DNA from: CAYORM01 sp964406375
GTDB lineage: Bacteria; Pseudomonadota; Alphaproteobacteria; DSM-16000; Inquilinaceae
Assembly (NCBI GenBank): GCA_964406375.1
Contig: CAYORM010000012.1
Coordinates: forward strand, 1 to 63,600
Direction: 5' to 3'
DNA: 63,600 bases
Position 1 is the stretch's first letter; every line of letters begins with the position of its first letter. Positions 7,930-15,982 of the stretch are shown here, piece by piece. A program made the translations under genes and the position numbers. The notes under the pieces were generated by a model. That model was not told the DNA's origin. It made no database searches and saw only the letters and a program-made list of their open reading frames with translations.

Positions 7930-8958
7930 ATGGACCAGCCGAACCTGCAGAATGACCGCCTGCCTGCGCTCTACCGCACGATGCGGCGGATCCGCTCCTT
8001 CGAGGAGCGTGTCGGCGAGCTCTTCGTCCGCGGTGAGAGCGCCGGTTCGATGCTGCATCTCTCGATCGGCGAGGAGGGGGCGGCCGCCGGCGTCTGCGAT
8101 GCAATGCGGCCGGAGGACAGCTTCACCACGCACCATCGCGGCCATGGCATCTTCCTCGCCCGTGGCGCCGATCCCGACCGGATGATGGCGGAGATCGCCG
8201 GCAAGCAGATGGGCTATTGCGGCGGCAAGGGCGGATCGATGCACATCGCCGACATGGCGCTCGGCCATCTCGGCGCGAATGCCATCGTCGGCGGCGGCAT
8301 CCCGCATGTCGTGGGGGCCGGGCTGAGCTATCGCCGTCTCGGCCGCGATGCCGTCTCCGTCGGCTTCTTTGGCGACGGGGCGATGCAGCAGGGCATCCTC
8401 TACGAGAGCATGAACATGGCGGCCTTGTGGGGGCTGCCGGTCGTCTTCGTCTGCGTCAACAACCAGTACGGGATGGGCACGCGCATCGACCAGGCGTCGA
8501 AGTCGCTCGCCTTCGACGAGCGGGCGCGGAGCTTCGGGCTCGAGGCGGCGATGGTCGATGGCGAGGATGTCGAGGCGGTGCGCGACGCGGCCGCAGCGCT
8601 AATCGACAAGGCCCGCGCCGGCCGGCCGGGTTTCCTGGCCGTCTCCTGCTATCGCTTCTACGGCCATGCGCGGATGGACAAGAGCCCCTACCGCTCGGAG
8701 GCGGAGGAGGCGGAAGGCCGGCAGCGTGACCCGGTGCTCCGCGCCCGGCGTCTGCTCGTGGAGCGCGGTTCGGCGAGCGAGGGCGAGCTCGACACGCTCG
8801 ATGCCTCGATCGCCGCCGAGATGGACCGGGCGATCGACGCCGCCATCGCCGCCGCGCCGCCGGAGACCGATGCCATGTTCCGTGACGTCTACGCCGACGG
8901 AGAGCCGGCCCCCGAGCCGCAGCGTGTCCGCCTCGCCCGCATTTTCGCCGAAGCCTGA
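7930..8958 (+). CDS. Thiamine-pyrophosphate dehydrogenase E1 alpha subunit (acetoin/2-oxoacid type)
   Basis: A 342-residue E1-alpha of the alpha2beta2 type. The TPP-binding motif runs from GDGAMQQG to VNNQYGMGT about 30 residues later, preceded by the HHRGHG and YCGGKGGSMHI segments common to AcoA and PdhA. The GGKGGSMH and small size favour the acetoin dehydrogenase/PdhA-like branch, but acetoin, pyruvate and branched-chain enzymes are hard to separate by eye. It would bind TPP with the beta subunit five bases downstream and transfer an acyl group to the lipoyl domain of the third gene. It continues the sugar kinase operon. Confidence 0.93.
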   Translation: MDQPNLQNDRLPALYRTMRRIRSFEERVGELFVRGESAGSMLHLSIGEEGAAAGVCDAMRPEDSFTTHHRGHGIFLARGADPDRMMAEIAGKQMGYCGGKGGSMHIADMALGHLGANAIVGGGIPHVVGAGLSYRRLGRDAVSVGFFGDGAMQQGILYESMNMAALWGLPVVFVCVNNQYGMGTRIDQASKSLAFDERARSFGLEAAMVDGEDVEAVRDAAAALIDKARAGRPGFLAVSCYRFYGHARMDKSPYRSEAEEAEGRQRDPVLRARRLLVERGSASEGELDTLDASIAAEMDRAIDAAIAAAPPETDAMFRDVYADGEPAPEPQRVRLARIFAEA

Positions 8959-8963
8959 AGCCG

Positions 8964-9977
8964 ATGTCCGACAGCAAGGCCGCGACGGCCACGACCGAGA
9001 TCACCTATCGCGACGCGCTGCGCCGCGCCCTCGATGATGCGATGGCCGCCGACCCGGCGGTCGTGGTGATGGGCGAGGAGGTGGGCCGCTATGGCGGCGC
9101 CTACGGCGTCACCAAGGGGCTGATGGAACGCTACGGCGCCGAGCGGCTGATCGACACGCCGATCTCCGAGGCTGGCATCGTCGGCGTCGCGGTCGGCGCC
9201 GCGATGACCGGCCTGCGCCCCGTCGCCGAGCTCATGTATGTCGACTTCCTCGGGCTCGTGATGGACCAGCTCGCCAACCAGGCGGCGAAGATCCGGGCCA
9301 TGTTCGGCGGGCAGATCGGCGTGCCGATGGTGCTGCGCACCCAGGGCGGCACCGGCAGGTCGGCCGGCGCGCAGCATTCGCAGAGCCTCGAAGCCTGGGT
9401 GATGCACACGCCCGGGCTGCGTCTGGCGATGCCGGCCACCGCCGAGGACGCCTATCACCTGCTCCGCCACAGTCTGACGCTGCCCGACCCCGTCGTCTTC
9501 ATCGAGCACAAGGCGCTCTACGCCCGCACCATGACGGCCGACCTGTCGCGTCCGGCGGCGCCCTGGGGCAAGGCGCTGGTGCGGCGCGAGGGGCGGGATC
9601 TGACGATCGTCACCTATTCCCGCATGGTGCATTTCGCACTCGAGGCCGCGGAGACGCTGGCGGGCGAGGGGGCGGATGTCGGCGTCATCGATCTGCGCAC
9701 GCTCAACCCGCTCGACATGGAGACGGTGGTGGCGGCGGTGAACCGTACCGGCCGCTGCATGGTGGTCAGCGAGGGCTGCCTGACCGGCGGCGTTGCCTCC
9801 GAGATCGCGGCGCGGGTGCAGGAGGAGTGTTTCGATTTCCTGGAGGAACCGGTCACCCGCGTTGCCGGCGAGGATGTTCCGATCCCGGTCGCCCCGGCGC
9901 TGGAGGCGGGGAGCATCCCGTCGCCCACCTCGATCGCGGAGGCGGCGCGGCTGATGCTGCGGCGGGCGCGCCGATGA
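8964..9977 (+). CDS. Thiamine-pyrophosphate dehydrogenase E1 beta subunit (acetoin/2-oxoacid type)
   Basis: A 337-residue transketolase-like pyrimidine-binding subunit with MGEEVGRYGGAYGVT, DTPISEAGIVGVAVGAAM and VIDLRTLNPLD segments, matching AcoB/PdhB. Partner of the E1-alpha just upstream. Its stop overlaps the start of the lipoyl/hydrolase gene in ATGA, which indicates coupled synthesis of the complex in fixed ratio. Acts in the cytoplasm; the substrate is discussed with the operon. Confidence 0.94.
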   Translation: MSDSKAATATTEITYRDALRRALDDAMAADPAVVVMGEEVGRYGGAYGVTKGLMERYGAERLIDTPISEAGIVGVAVGAAMTGLRPVAELMYVDFLGLVMDQLANQAAKIRAMFGGQIGVPMVLRTQGGTGRSAGAQHSQSLEAWVMHTPGLRLAMPATAEDAYHLLRHSLTLPDPVVFIEHKALYARTMTADLSRPAAPWGKALVRREGRDLTIVTYSRMVHFALEAAETLAGEGADVGVIDLRTLNPLDMETVVAAVNRTGRCMVVSEGCLTGGVASEIAARVQEECFDFLEEPVTRVAGEDVPIPVAPALEAGSIPSPTSIAEAARLMLRRARR

Positions 9978-11260
9978 CGGTTCAGCTGCTGACCCTGCCG
10001 CGCCTCGGCGAGACAATGGAGCAGGGGCGCATCACCGGCTGGCTGAAGAAGCCGGGCGATGCCTTCCGACGTGGCGAGACGCTGCTCGAGATCGAGACGG
10101 ACAAGACCGTCGTCGAACTCCCGGCGCTGGTCGACGGAACGCTGGTCGAGATCCTCGCCGAGGCCGGCGCGGAAGTCTCGGTCGGCCTGCCGATCGCCCG
10201 TGTCGATGCGGCGCCCGGGGCCCTCGGTCCGGAGCCGGAAGCCGAACCGCCGGGAAGGGTAGAGCCGGCGGTGGCATCCGAGGAGCCGATGGAGGCCGTG
10301 CCGCCGCCCGCGGCCACGGGTGCGGTGCCGTCCCAGGGCGAGCGCGTGAGGGCGTCGCCGCTCGCCAGGCGGTTGGCCCGCGCGGCGGGGCTCGATCTCG
10401 CCGCCATCCCCGGCGGTGGCCGGCGCGGTCGCGTCACCGGCGACGATGTCCGCCGAGCGGCCGCGGCATCGGCCGCCGCCCCGGGCACCGGGGTGGCCGA
10501 GGGGCGCATCCCCTTCGCCGGCGGCTCGCTGGCGCTGAGGAGCTGGCCGGTGGCGGGTTCCGCCCGCGGCAGCATCCTTCTCGTCCACGGTTTCGGTGGC
10601 GACGCCGCCGGCTGGGCCGGCCTCGCCGCGGGGCTCGCCCGCTCCGGCTGGCGGGTCGCGGCGCTCGACCTGCCGAGTCATGGGGCGACCGATGTCGAGG
10701 CGGTGACGGTCGAGGATCTCACCCTTGCCGTCCTCGCCGCGCTCGACCGGCAGCCGGACGGATGCGTCCTCATCGGCCATTCGATCGGCGCCGTCGCGGC
10801 GGCCGAGGCGGCGGCCCGCGCCGCACCGGGCCGCGTCGCACGGCTCGTCCTGCTGGCGCCGGCGGGGATGGGAACGGTGATGGAGGGCGGCTTCGTCGAT
10901 GCCTGGGCGCATGCCCGCACCCGCGCCGGGCTCCGCCACGCGCTGCGCCTCCTGTCGCCGACACCGCCGGCCTATTCCGATGCCCAGCTCGATGCGCTGC
11001 TCGCGGGTATCCGTGCCCATCCGGGCCTTCCGGCACTCGCCGAGGCGATCGTGCACCATGGGCGCCAGCAGGTCGACATCGTGACGCCGCTCACCGGGCT
11101 CGACCTCCCGGTCTCGGCGATCATCGGGCTCGAGGACCGGATCGTGCCCTGGACCCAGGTCGCGGCGCTGCCAGCCCGGGTCGCGGTGCATCTGGTCGCC
11201 GGTGCGGGTCACATGCCGCATTGGGACCGGCCGGACCTCGTGCGCACCCTGATCGGCTGA
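9974..11260 (+). CDS. AcoC-like E2: lipoyl domain fused to alpha/beta hydrolase
   Basis: A 428-residue fusion. Residues 1-80 are a biotinyl/lipoyl domain with the lipoylated Lys44 in EIETDKT. Residues about 120-162 are an E1/E3-binding domain (SPLARRLARAAGLDL, GRVTGDDV). Residues about 185-428 are an alpha/beta hydrolase with HGFGGD oxyanion loop, nucleophile Ser270 in GHSIG and a late GAGHMPHWD His. This replaces the trimeric CAT acyltransferase domain of ordinary E2 and is the known architecture of acetoin dehydrogenase AcoC. The start at 9974 overlaps the E1-beta stop. It ends the operon; no dihydrolipoamide dehydrogenase (E3) is present in the window. Confidence 0.92.
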   Translation: MTVQLLTLPRLGETMEQGRITGWLKKPGDAFRRGETLLEIETDKTVVELPALVDGTLVEILAEAGAEVSVGLPIARVDAAPGALGPEPEAEPPGRVEPAVASEEPMEAVPPPAATGAVPSQGERVRASPLARRLARAAGLDLAAIPGGGRRGRVTGDDVRRAAAASAAAPGTGVAEGRIPFAGGSLALRSWPVAGSARGSILLVHGFGGDAAGWAGLAAGLARSGWRVAALDLPSHGATDVEAVTVEDLTLAVLAALDRQPDGCVLIGHSIGAVAAAEAAARAAPGRVARLVLLAPAGMGTVMEGGFVDAWAHARTRAGLRHALRLLSPTPPAYSDAQLDALLAGIRAHPGLPALAEAIVHHGRQQVDIVTPLTGLDLPVSAIIGLEDRIVPWTQVAALPARVAVHLVAGAGHMPHWDRPDLVRTLIG

Positions 11261-11291
11261 GCGTATCCCGGACCGGTCGGCGGCCGTGCCG

Positions 11292-12173
11292 TCAGATGGC
11301 CGCCCAGCGGCCGTCGATCTTCTCGAAGGCGGTCACGGCCGTCGTCTCGAAGCTCCGGCCGGTCCATTGCCGGACATGCAGATGCAGCCGGCGACCTTCG
11401 AGCGTGATGCGGTTGTAGGCGTTCGGCTCGTCACGCAGCCGGGTCGAGGTTGCGGTCGACGCCTGGGCCACCAGGACCGGCCGGCGGACCCGCCGGTGAT
11501 GCAGCGTCACGTCGCCGGAGAAGGCGCGATGCAGGTGGCCGGTGAGGATCAGGTCCACGCCGCAGGTGGCGAAGTAGCGCAGCGCCGCCTCCGCCCGCCC
11601 GACGATCCGCATGCCGGGCCGGTCGACCGGCGGCAGGAAGGGGTGGTGGGCGACGACGATCTTCAGCATGTCGCGGGGCAGTGACCGCAGCCGCTGTCCG
11701 GCCTTCAGGATCTGCGAGCGCCCGATCGAGCCGTGCGACCAGTTCCAGTGCGCGACCAGCGTACGCGCGGTGTTGACGCCGGCCAGCGCGATGCCGTCGG
11801 CCAGCAGCAGCGGATCGGTATCCGGCGTGATGTAGTGCTTGTAGCGGGCGAAGGGCGCGGTAAAGCGGCGCAGCAGATTGTGGCGCGGGATGTCGTGATT
11901 GCCCGGCACCACGATGTGCGGTGCCGGCAGCCGGTCCAGGAAGGCCCGCGCCGCTTCGAACTCGCCGCGGCGCGCATCCTGCGTCAGGTCACCGCTGACG
12001 GCGACGACGGTCGGCTGCAGCGTCGCGAGATCCTCGAGCAGGGCCTCGACGATCACGGCATCGGTCCGGCCGAAATGCAGGTCGGAGATGTGGGCGATCG
12101 TGCCGCCGACCGGCAGGCCGCCAGCATCGGTCAGAGTGGGTCCCGATCGGGGGCGACGGGTGGCCGCGTTCAC
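11292..12173 (-). CDS. Metallophosphoesterase (calcineurin-like)
   Basis: A 293-residue binuclear-metal phosphoesterase. Motifs in order: DLHFG, GDLTQDA, GNHD, HHPF and GHLHR, which together supply the Asp/His/Asn metal ligands. It has no signal peptide, so it is cytoplasmic. GTG 12173 is chosen because it overlaps the lipid kinase stop in GTGA; the much longer frame to 12623 is a shadow of the kinase gene. The substrate is unknown: this class includes cyclic nucleotide phosphodiesterases and UDP-diacylglucosamine hydrolases. Coupling to a diacylglycerol-kinase-like gene hints at a phospholipid or lipid-phosphate link. Confidence 0.9.
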   Translation of the reverse strand: MNAATRRPRSGPTLTDAGGLPVGGTIAHISDLHFGRTDAVIVEALLEDLATLQPTVVAVSGDLTQDARRGEFEAARAFLDRLPAPHIVVPGNHDIPRHNLLRRFTAPFARYKHYITPDTDPLLLADGIALAGVNTARTLVAHWNWSHGSIGRSQILKAGQRLRSLPRDMLKIVVAHHPFLPPVDRPGMRIVGRAEAALRYFATCGVDLILTGHLHRAFSGDVTLHHRRVRRPVLVAQASTATSTRLRDEPNAYNRITLEGRRLHLHVRQWTGRSFETTAVTAFEKIDGRWAAI

Positions 12174-13111
12174 GCCGCCTGGTCCGTCTGCGGCCGTTCG
12201 GCCGTTGCCGGGGCCAGGATCTCGAGAGCGGCCGGGCGCATCCGGAAACGCAGCGGCGTCGCCAGCAGCCGGTTCTCGCCGTCGATCGCTACCCAAAGCC
12301 GCTTCCGACGGGTCCTCACATCGAGCCGCGTCGTCACCATCGTCTCCATCGCCCGGTCGGTCTGCCAGGAGCCGACCACAACCCGGAAGAGCTGGCGCCA
12401 CAGATCGGCGCGGCGCCGTGCCCGCGTGACATAGACGCCGAGGCGCCCGGTGTCGAGGCGGCTGCGCGCGTGCAGCGCGCCGAACCCGCTGTCGAGTGGG
12501 TTGTTCGTCACCGCGATCGCGCGCGCCTTCACCCGCCGCGCGCGCCCGTCGGCGCGCAGCAGCACCCGCAGGCGTGACGGGCGGTCGAAGGCGCGCAGGA
12601 AGACACGCGCGAGCGTCAGCCATTTGCCGAGCCCGGGCACGCGCCGCAGCCGCTCGCGCTGGGTCACCATCACCGGCCCGATCCCGATCAGCGCGCTGTT
12701 GAGGAAGAGCTCGCCATTGACGGTGGCGACGTCGATGCGCCGCCGCTCTCCCGTCATGATCGCCGGCACCGCCTGTTCGGGAACCAGCGGAATGCCGAGA
12801 TCACGGGCCAGCACATTGGCGGTGCCGAGCGGGATGAGGCCGAGCAACGTACCGTGGCGCATCGCGCAGTCGACCGCAGCGAGCACCGTGCCGTCGCCGC
12901 CACCGACCACCATCAGGTCGTATCCGCTTCTCGCCGCCGCCTCCAGCGCCGGCAGGATGGCAGCACCGGACGCGACGACGATTTCCGCCTCCACCGGTCC
13001 GGCCGCGGAGGCCGCCACCGCGAACAGCGGCTCGAACCGCGCCGTGATCGCCTCGGGCGGCATGCCGACCAGGGCGCCCGACGCCGCGTTGATGACGGCG
13101 ACGATCCTCAT
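12170..13111 (-). CDS. Diacylglycerol kinase family lipid kinase (YegS-like)
   Basis: A 313-residue DAGK-catalytic-domain protein. The nucleotide motif GGGDGT lies near residue 65 and is followed by PLGTANVLARDLGIP, a diagnostic segment of YegS/sphingosine-kinase-like enzymes. It phosphorylates a lipid alcohol using ATP at the inner face of the membrane. ATG 13111 is preferred because it places the beta strand RIVAVINAASG at the N-terminus; ATG 13171 would add 20 residues. Neither has a strong ribosome-binding site. Translationally coupled to the metallophosphoesterase; divergent from the MFS gene. Confidence 0.9.
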   Translation of the reverse strand: MRIVAVINAASGALVGMPPEAITARFEPLFAVAASAAGPVEAEIVVASGAAILPALEAAARSGYDLMVVGGGDGTVLAAVDCAMRHGTLLGLIPLGTANVLARDLGIPLVPEQAVPAIMTGERRRIDVATVNGELFLNSALIGIGPVMVTQRERLRRVPGLGKWLTLARVFLRAFDRPSRLRVLLRADGRARRVKARAIAVTNNPLDSGFGALHARSRLDTGRLGVYVTRARRRADLWRQLFRVVVGSWQTDRAMETMVTTRLDVRTRRKRLWVAIDGENRLLATPLRFRMRPAALEILAPATAERPQTDQAA

Positions 13112-13296
13112 TGGACATGAGATGCGCCCGACCGGGGCGGGCGCAAGGGTCACCGGTTCGATCGGCGGCATTCAAGGGGTCCGATCGGGGTCGCCGGCAT
13201 GGCGTCGCGCATGGGTGGTTCGCCGCAACCGGTGCTGGCGGGGCGGCAGGCCGCGCGGGCATCCTGTCGCGACCATTCACACCCCGGACCTGACGC

Positions 13297-14445
13297 ATGT
13301 TCCCGATGCGCGCCCTCGTGGTGCTCGCCTTCGCCTATTTCGTGATGGGCACCGCGTCCTTCTCGATCATCGGGCTGGTGCCCGGCTTGTCGCGCGACCT
13401 CGGCGTCTCGGCGGCGGCGGTGGCGACGCTGGTCACCGTCTATGCCCTGGTCTTCGCCTTCGCCGCGCCGTTGTCGCAGATTCTGTTCGGCAACCGGCCG
13501 CGACTGCGCATCCTGCAGACGGGGCTCGGTCTCACGGCGATCGGGATGGCCGCTGGCGCGCTGGCGCCCGACCATGCGACGCTGACCGCTTCCCGCGTCG
13601 TGCTGGCGCTGGGCGGGGCGATGGTCGGTCCGACCGCCTCCGCGATCGCCACGGGCATCGCCGCCCCGGCGCAGCGGGGCCGGGCGCTGGCCATCGTCTT
13701 CGGCGGCATGTCGGTCGCGACGGTGCTGGGGGTGCCGCTCTCGGCCTTGGCCGGTGACCTCGTCGGCTGGCGCTGGGTGTTCGGGCTGCTCGCCCTCGTC
13801 GCCGCGCTGACGCTCGGCGGCGTCGGCCTCTCGGTACGCGACGGCGGGACCGGCGGTGCGCTCCGCCTGCGCGATCTCGGCGCGATCGCCGCGGCGGCAC
13901 CCAAGGGGCTCGCCTTCGCCACCACCTTCGTGCAGATGGCCGCGCAGTTCGTGACCTATACGCTGATCGGTCCCTATCTCGTCGAGACCGTCGGCATCGG
14001 TGGCGACGCCGTGCCGGCGATGCTGATGGTGTTCGGGGTCGGCGGGGTGCTCGGAAACATCCTTGCGGGGCCCGCAACCGACCGCTTCGGTGCGGTGCCG
14101 ACGATCACCGCCAGCCTTCTGGGCATCGGCGGCGCCTTCGCGCTCCTCGCGCTGTTGCCGGGGCTCGCTTGGCTGGGGATCGCCGCCTTCGTCGTCTGGT
14201 CGGTCTGCGGCTTCCTCTTCCAGACACCCCAGCAGAAGCGCATCGCCGAGCTCGATCCAGAGCGGCGCGGGCTGATGCTCGCGCTGAATGCCGCCAGCCT
14301 CTATCTCGGGGTCTCTGCCGGCTCGGCGATCGGTTCGGCCGTCTATGCGGCGAGCGGGCCGGCCTTGCTGCCCCTGGCCTCGCTCGCCGCGTTGCTTCTT
14401 GCCGCCGGCCTTTTCGCCCTGTCGGTCAGGGCCGCGCGGGCCTGA
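13297..14445 (+). CDS. MFS transporter (DHA1-like drug/sugar efflux)
   Basis: A 382-residue inner-membrane protein with about twelve hydrophobic segments. The family signature between TM2 and TM3 is recognisable (LFGNRPRLRIL), as is a VFGGMSVATVLGVPL stretch in TM5 of the drug:H+ antiporter-1 group (AraJ/NepI-like). The substrate cannot be told from sequence. ATG 13297 is taken; ATG 13306 is close behind. It is convergent with gcvPB, with only four bases between the stop codons. Confidence 0.88.
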   Translation: MFPMRALVVLAFAYFVMGTASFSIIGLVPGLSRDLGVSAAAVATLVTVYALVFAFAAPLSQILFGNRPRLRILQTGLGLTAIGMAAGALAPDHATLTASRVVLALGGAMVGPTASAIATGIAAPAQRGRALAIVFGGMSVATVLGVPLSALAGDLVGWRWVFGLLALVAALTLGGVGLSVRDGGTGGALRLRDLGAIAAAAPKGLAFATTFVQMAAQFVTYTLIGPYLVETVGIGGDAVPAMLMVFGVGGVLGNILAGPATDRFGAVPTITASLLGIGGAFALLALLPGLAWLGIAAFVVWSVCGFLFQTPQQKRIAELDPERRGLMLALNAASLYLGVSAGSAIGSAVYAASGPALLPLASLAALLLAAGLFALSVRAARA

Positions 14446-14449
14446 CGGT

Positions 14450-15982
14450 TCAGGCGGCCTCGTCCTGCCGTTCGACTTCGGGCGGCCGCCAGCGCAGCAC
14501 GGGTCGGCGCGCCGCCGTCGTCTCATCGAGGCGCCGGCGCGGCGCATGGCGCGGGGCCGCCGCGAAATGCGCGGCATCACCCTCGCGGGCACGCGCCGCC
14601 AACCCCCGGACCACCTCGATGAAGCTGTCCAGCGTCGCCTTCGTCTCCGACTCGGTCGGCTCGACCAGCAGCGCCCCATGCACGACCAGGGGGAAGTAGA
14701 CGGTCGGCGGATGGAAGCCCTCGTCGATCAGCGCCTTGGCGAAATCGAGCGTCGAGACGCCGGTCCCCTCGAGGAAGCCGTCATCGAACAGCGCCTCATG
14801 CATGCAGCCGCCGGGGAAGGCGGGGGACAGCACGTCACGCAGCCGCGCCAGGAGGTAGTTGGCATTGAGCACCGCATCGCTCGATGCCTGCCAGAGCCCG
14901 TCGGCGCCGTGGCTGAGGATGAAGGCAAGCGCACGAACGAACATTCCCATCTGGCCATGGAAGGCCTTGAGGCGACCGAAGCTCCCCTCCGGCGCGCCGG
15001 GATCGCCCGGATGCTCGGCAAGCTCCAGCCCGTCCGGGCCGCGCGTCACGGTCGCAACGGGGGCATAGGGCGCCAGCGCCGCCGACAGCACCACCGGACC
15101 CGAACCCGGACCGCCGCCGCCATGCGGCGTCGAGAAGGTCTTGTGCAGGTTGATGTGCATCGCGTCGATGCCAAGATCACCCGGCCGCACCCGCCCGACG
15201 ATCGCGTTGAAGTTCGCGCCGTCACAGTAGAAATAGGCGCCCGCGGCATGCACCGCCTCGGCGATCGTCACGATGTCCCGTTCGAACAGCCCGCAGGTGT
15301 TCGGGTTGGTCAGCATGATCGCCGCGACGTCCGAGGCGGAGGCGAGCTTGGCGCGGATTGCCGCGAGATCGACGCGGCCATCCGCAGTCGCCGGCACGGG
15401 GTCGACGGTGAAGCCGAGCGCTGCCGCCGTCGCCGGGTTGGTACCATGGGCGCTCTCCGGCACCAGAACGCGGCGGCGACCGGTCTCGCCGCGCGCCTCG
15501 AGCGCGGCGCGGATGGCCATCATCCCGCACATCTCGCCATGCGCCCCCGCGGCCGGCGACAGGGCGACCGCTGCCATTCCGGTCAGCTCGATCAGCCAGT
15601 GCGCCAGCTCGTCCATCAGTGCGAGGGCGCCCTGCACCGTGGAGACCGGCTGCAGCGGGTGAACATCGGCAAAGCCCGGCAGCCGCGCCATCCGCTCATT
15701 GAGCCGCGGATTGTGCTTCATCGTGCACGAGCCGAGCGGGTACATCGCGGCGTCGATCGCCATGTTTCGCCGTGAGAGCCGGGTGTAGTGACGCATCACC
15801 GTCGGCTCGGCGAGCCCGGGCAGCCCGATCGGGCCGCGCGGGGCAAGGCCGCCCAGCCGCAGCTCCGTCTCCGGCGGTTCCGGCAGGTCGACACCACAGA
15901 TGCCCGGCGTGTCGAGCTCGAAGATCAGCGGCTCCTCGATGTCGAGCGCGCGGTTGCCGGAAAGGGTTTCGGTGTCAGGCAT
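14450..15982 (-). CDS. gcvPB: Glycine dehydrogenase (decarboxylating) subunit 2
   Basis: A 510-residue beta subunit of a split P-protein. PLP is bound by Lys281 in INLHKTFSTPHGGGG; other landmarks are YPLGSCTMKHNPR and SAHGTNPATAA. With GcvPA it decarboxylates glycine and passes the aminomethyl group to the lipoyl arm of GcvH. The start at 15982 overlaps the gcvPA stop by eight bases. Last gene of the riboswitch-controlled gcvT-H-PA-PB operon. A C-terminal tail of about 40 Arg-rich residues looks poorly conserved. Confidence 0.97.
   Translation of the reverse strand: MPDTETLSGNRALDIEEPLIFELDTPGICGVDLPEPPETELRLGGLAPRGPIGLPGLAEPTVMRHYTRLSRRNMAIDAAMYPLGSCTMKHNPRLNERMARLPGFADVHPLQPVSTVQGALALMDELAHWLIELTGMAAVALSPAAGAHGEMCGMMAIRAALEARGETGRRRVLVPESAHGTNPATAAALGFTVDPVPATADGRVDLAAIRAKLASASDVAAIMLTNPNTCGLFERDIVTIAEAVHAAGAYFYCDGANFNAIVGRVRPGDLGIDAMHINLHKTFSTPHGGGGPGSGPVVLSAALAPYAPVATVTRGPDGLELAEHPGDPGAPEGSFGRLKAFHGQMGMFVRALAFILSHGADGLWQASSDAVLNANYLLARLRDVLSPAFPGGCMHEALFDDGFLEGTGVSTLDFAKALIDEGFHPPTVYFPLVVHGALLVEPTESETKATLDSFIEVVRGLAARAREGDAAHFAAAPRHAPRRRLDETTAARRPVLRWRPPEVERQDEAA

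Noticed and set aside
920..11260. Straight assignment of the main operon as an AI-2 (lsr) system
   Set aside because: The regulator, importer and kinase types agree, but there is no recognisable LsrF or LsrG, only one permease gene is present, and the SDR and TPP complex are foreign to lsr operons. Kept only as an analogy.
11292..12623. 443-codon version of the metallophosphoesterase
   Set aside because: The first 150 codons overlap the lipid kinase gene antiparallel in sense of frame and show no family similarity; the GTGA junction at 12170-12173 gives the natural start.
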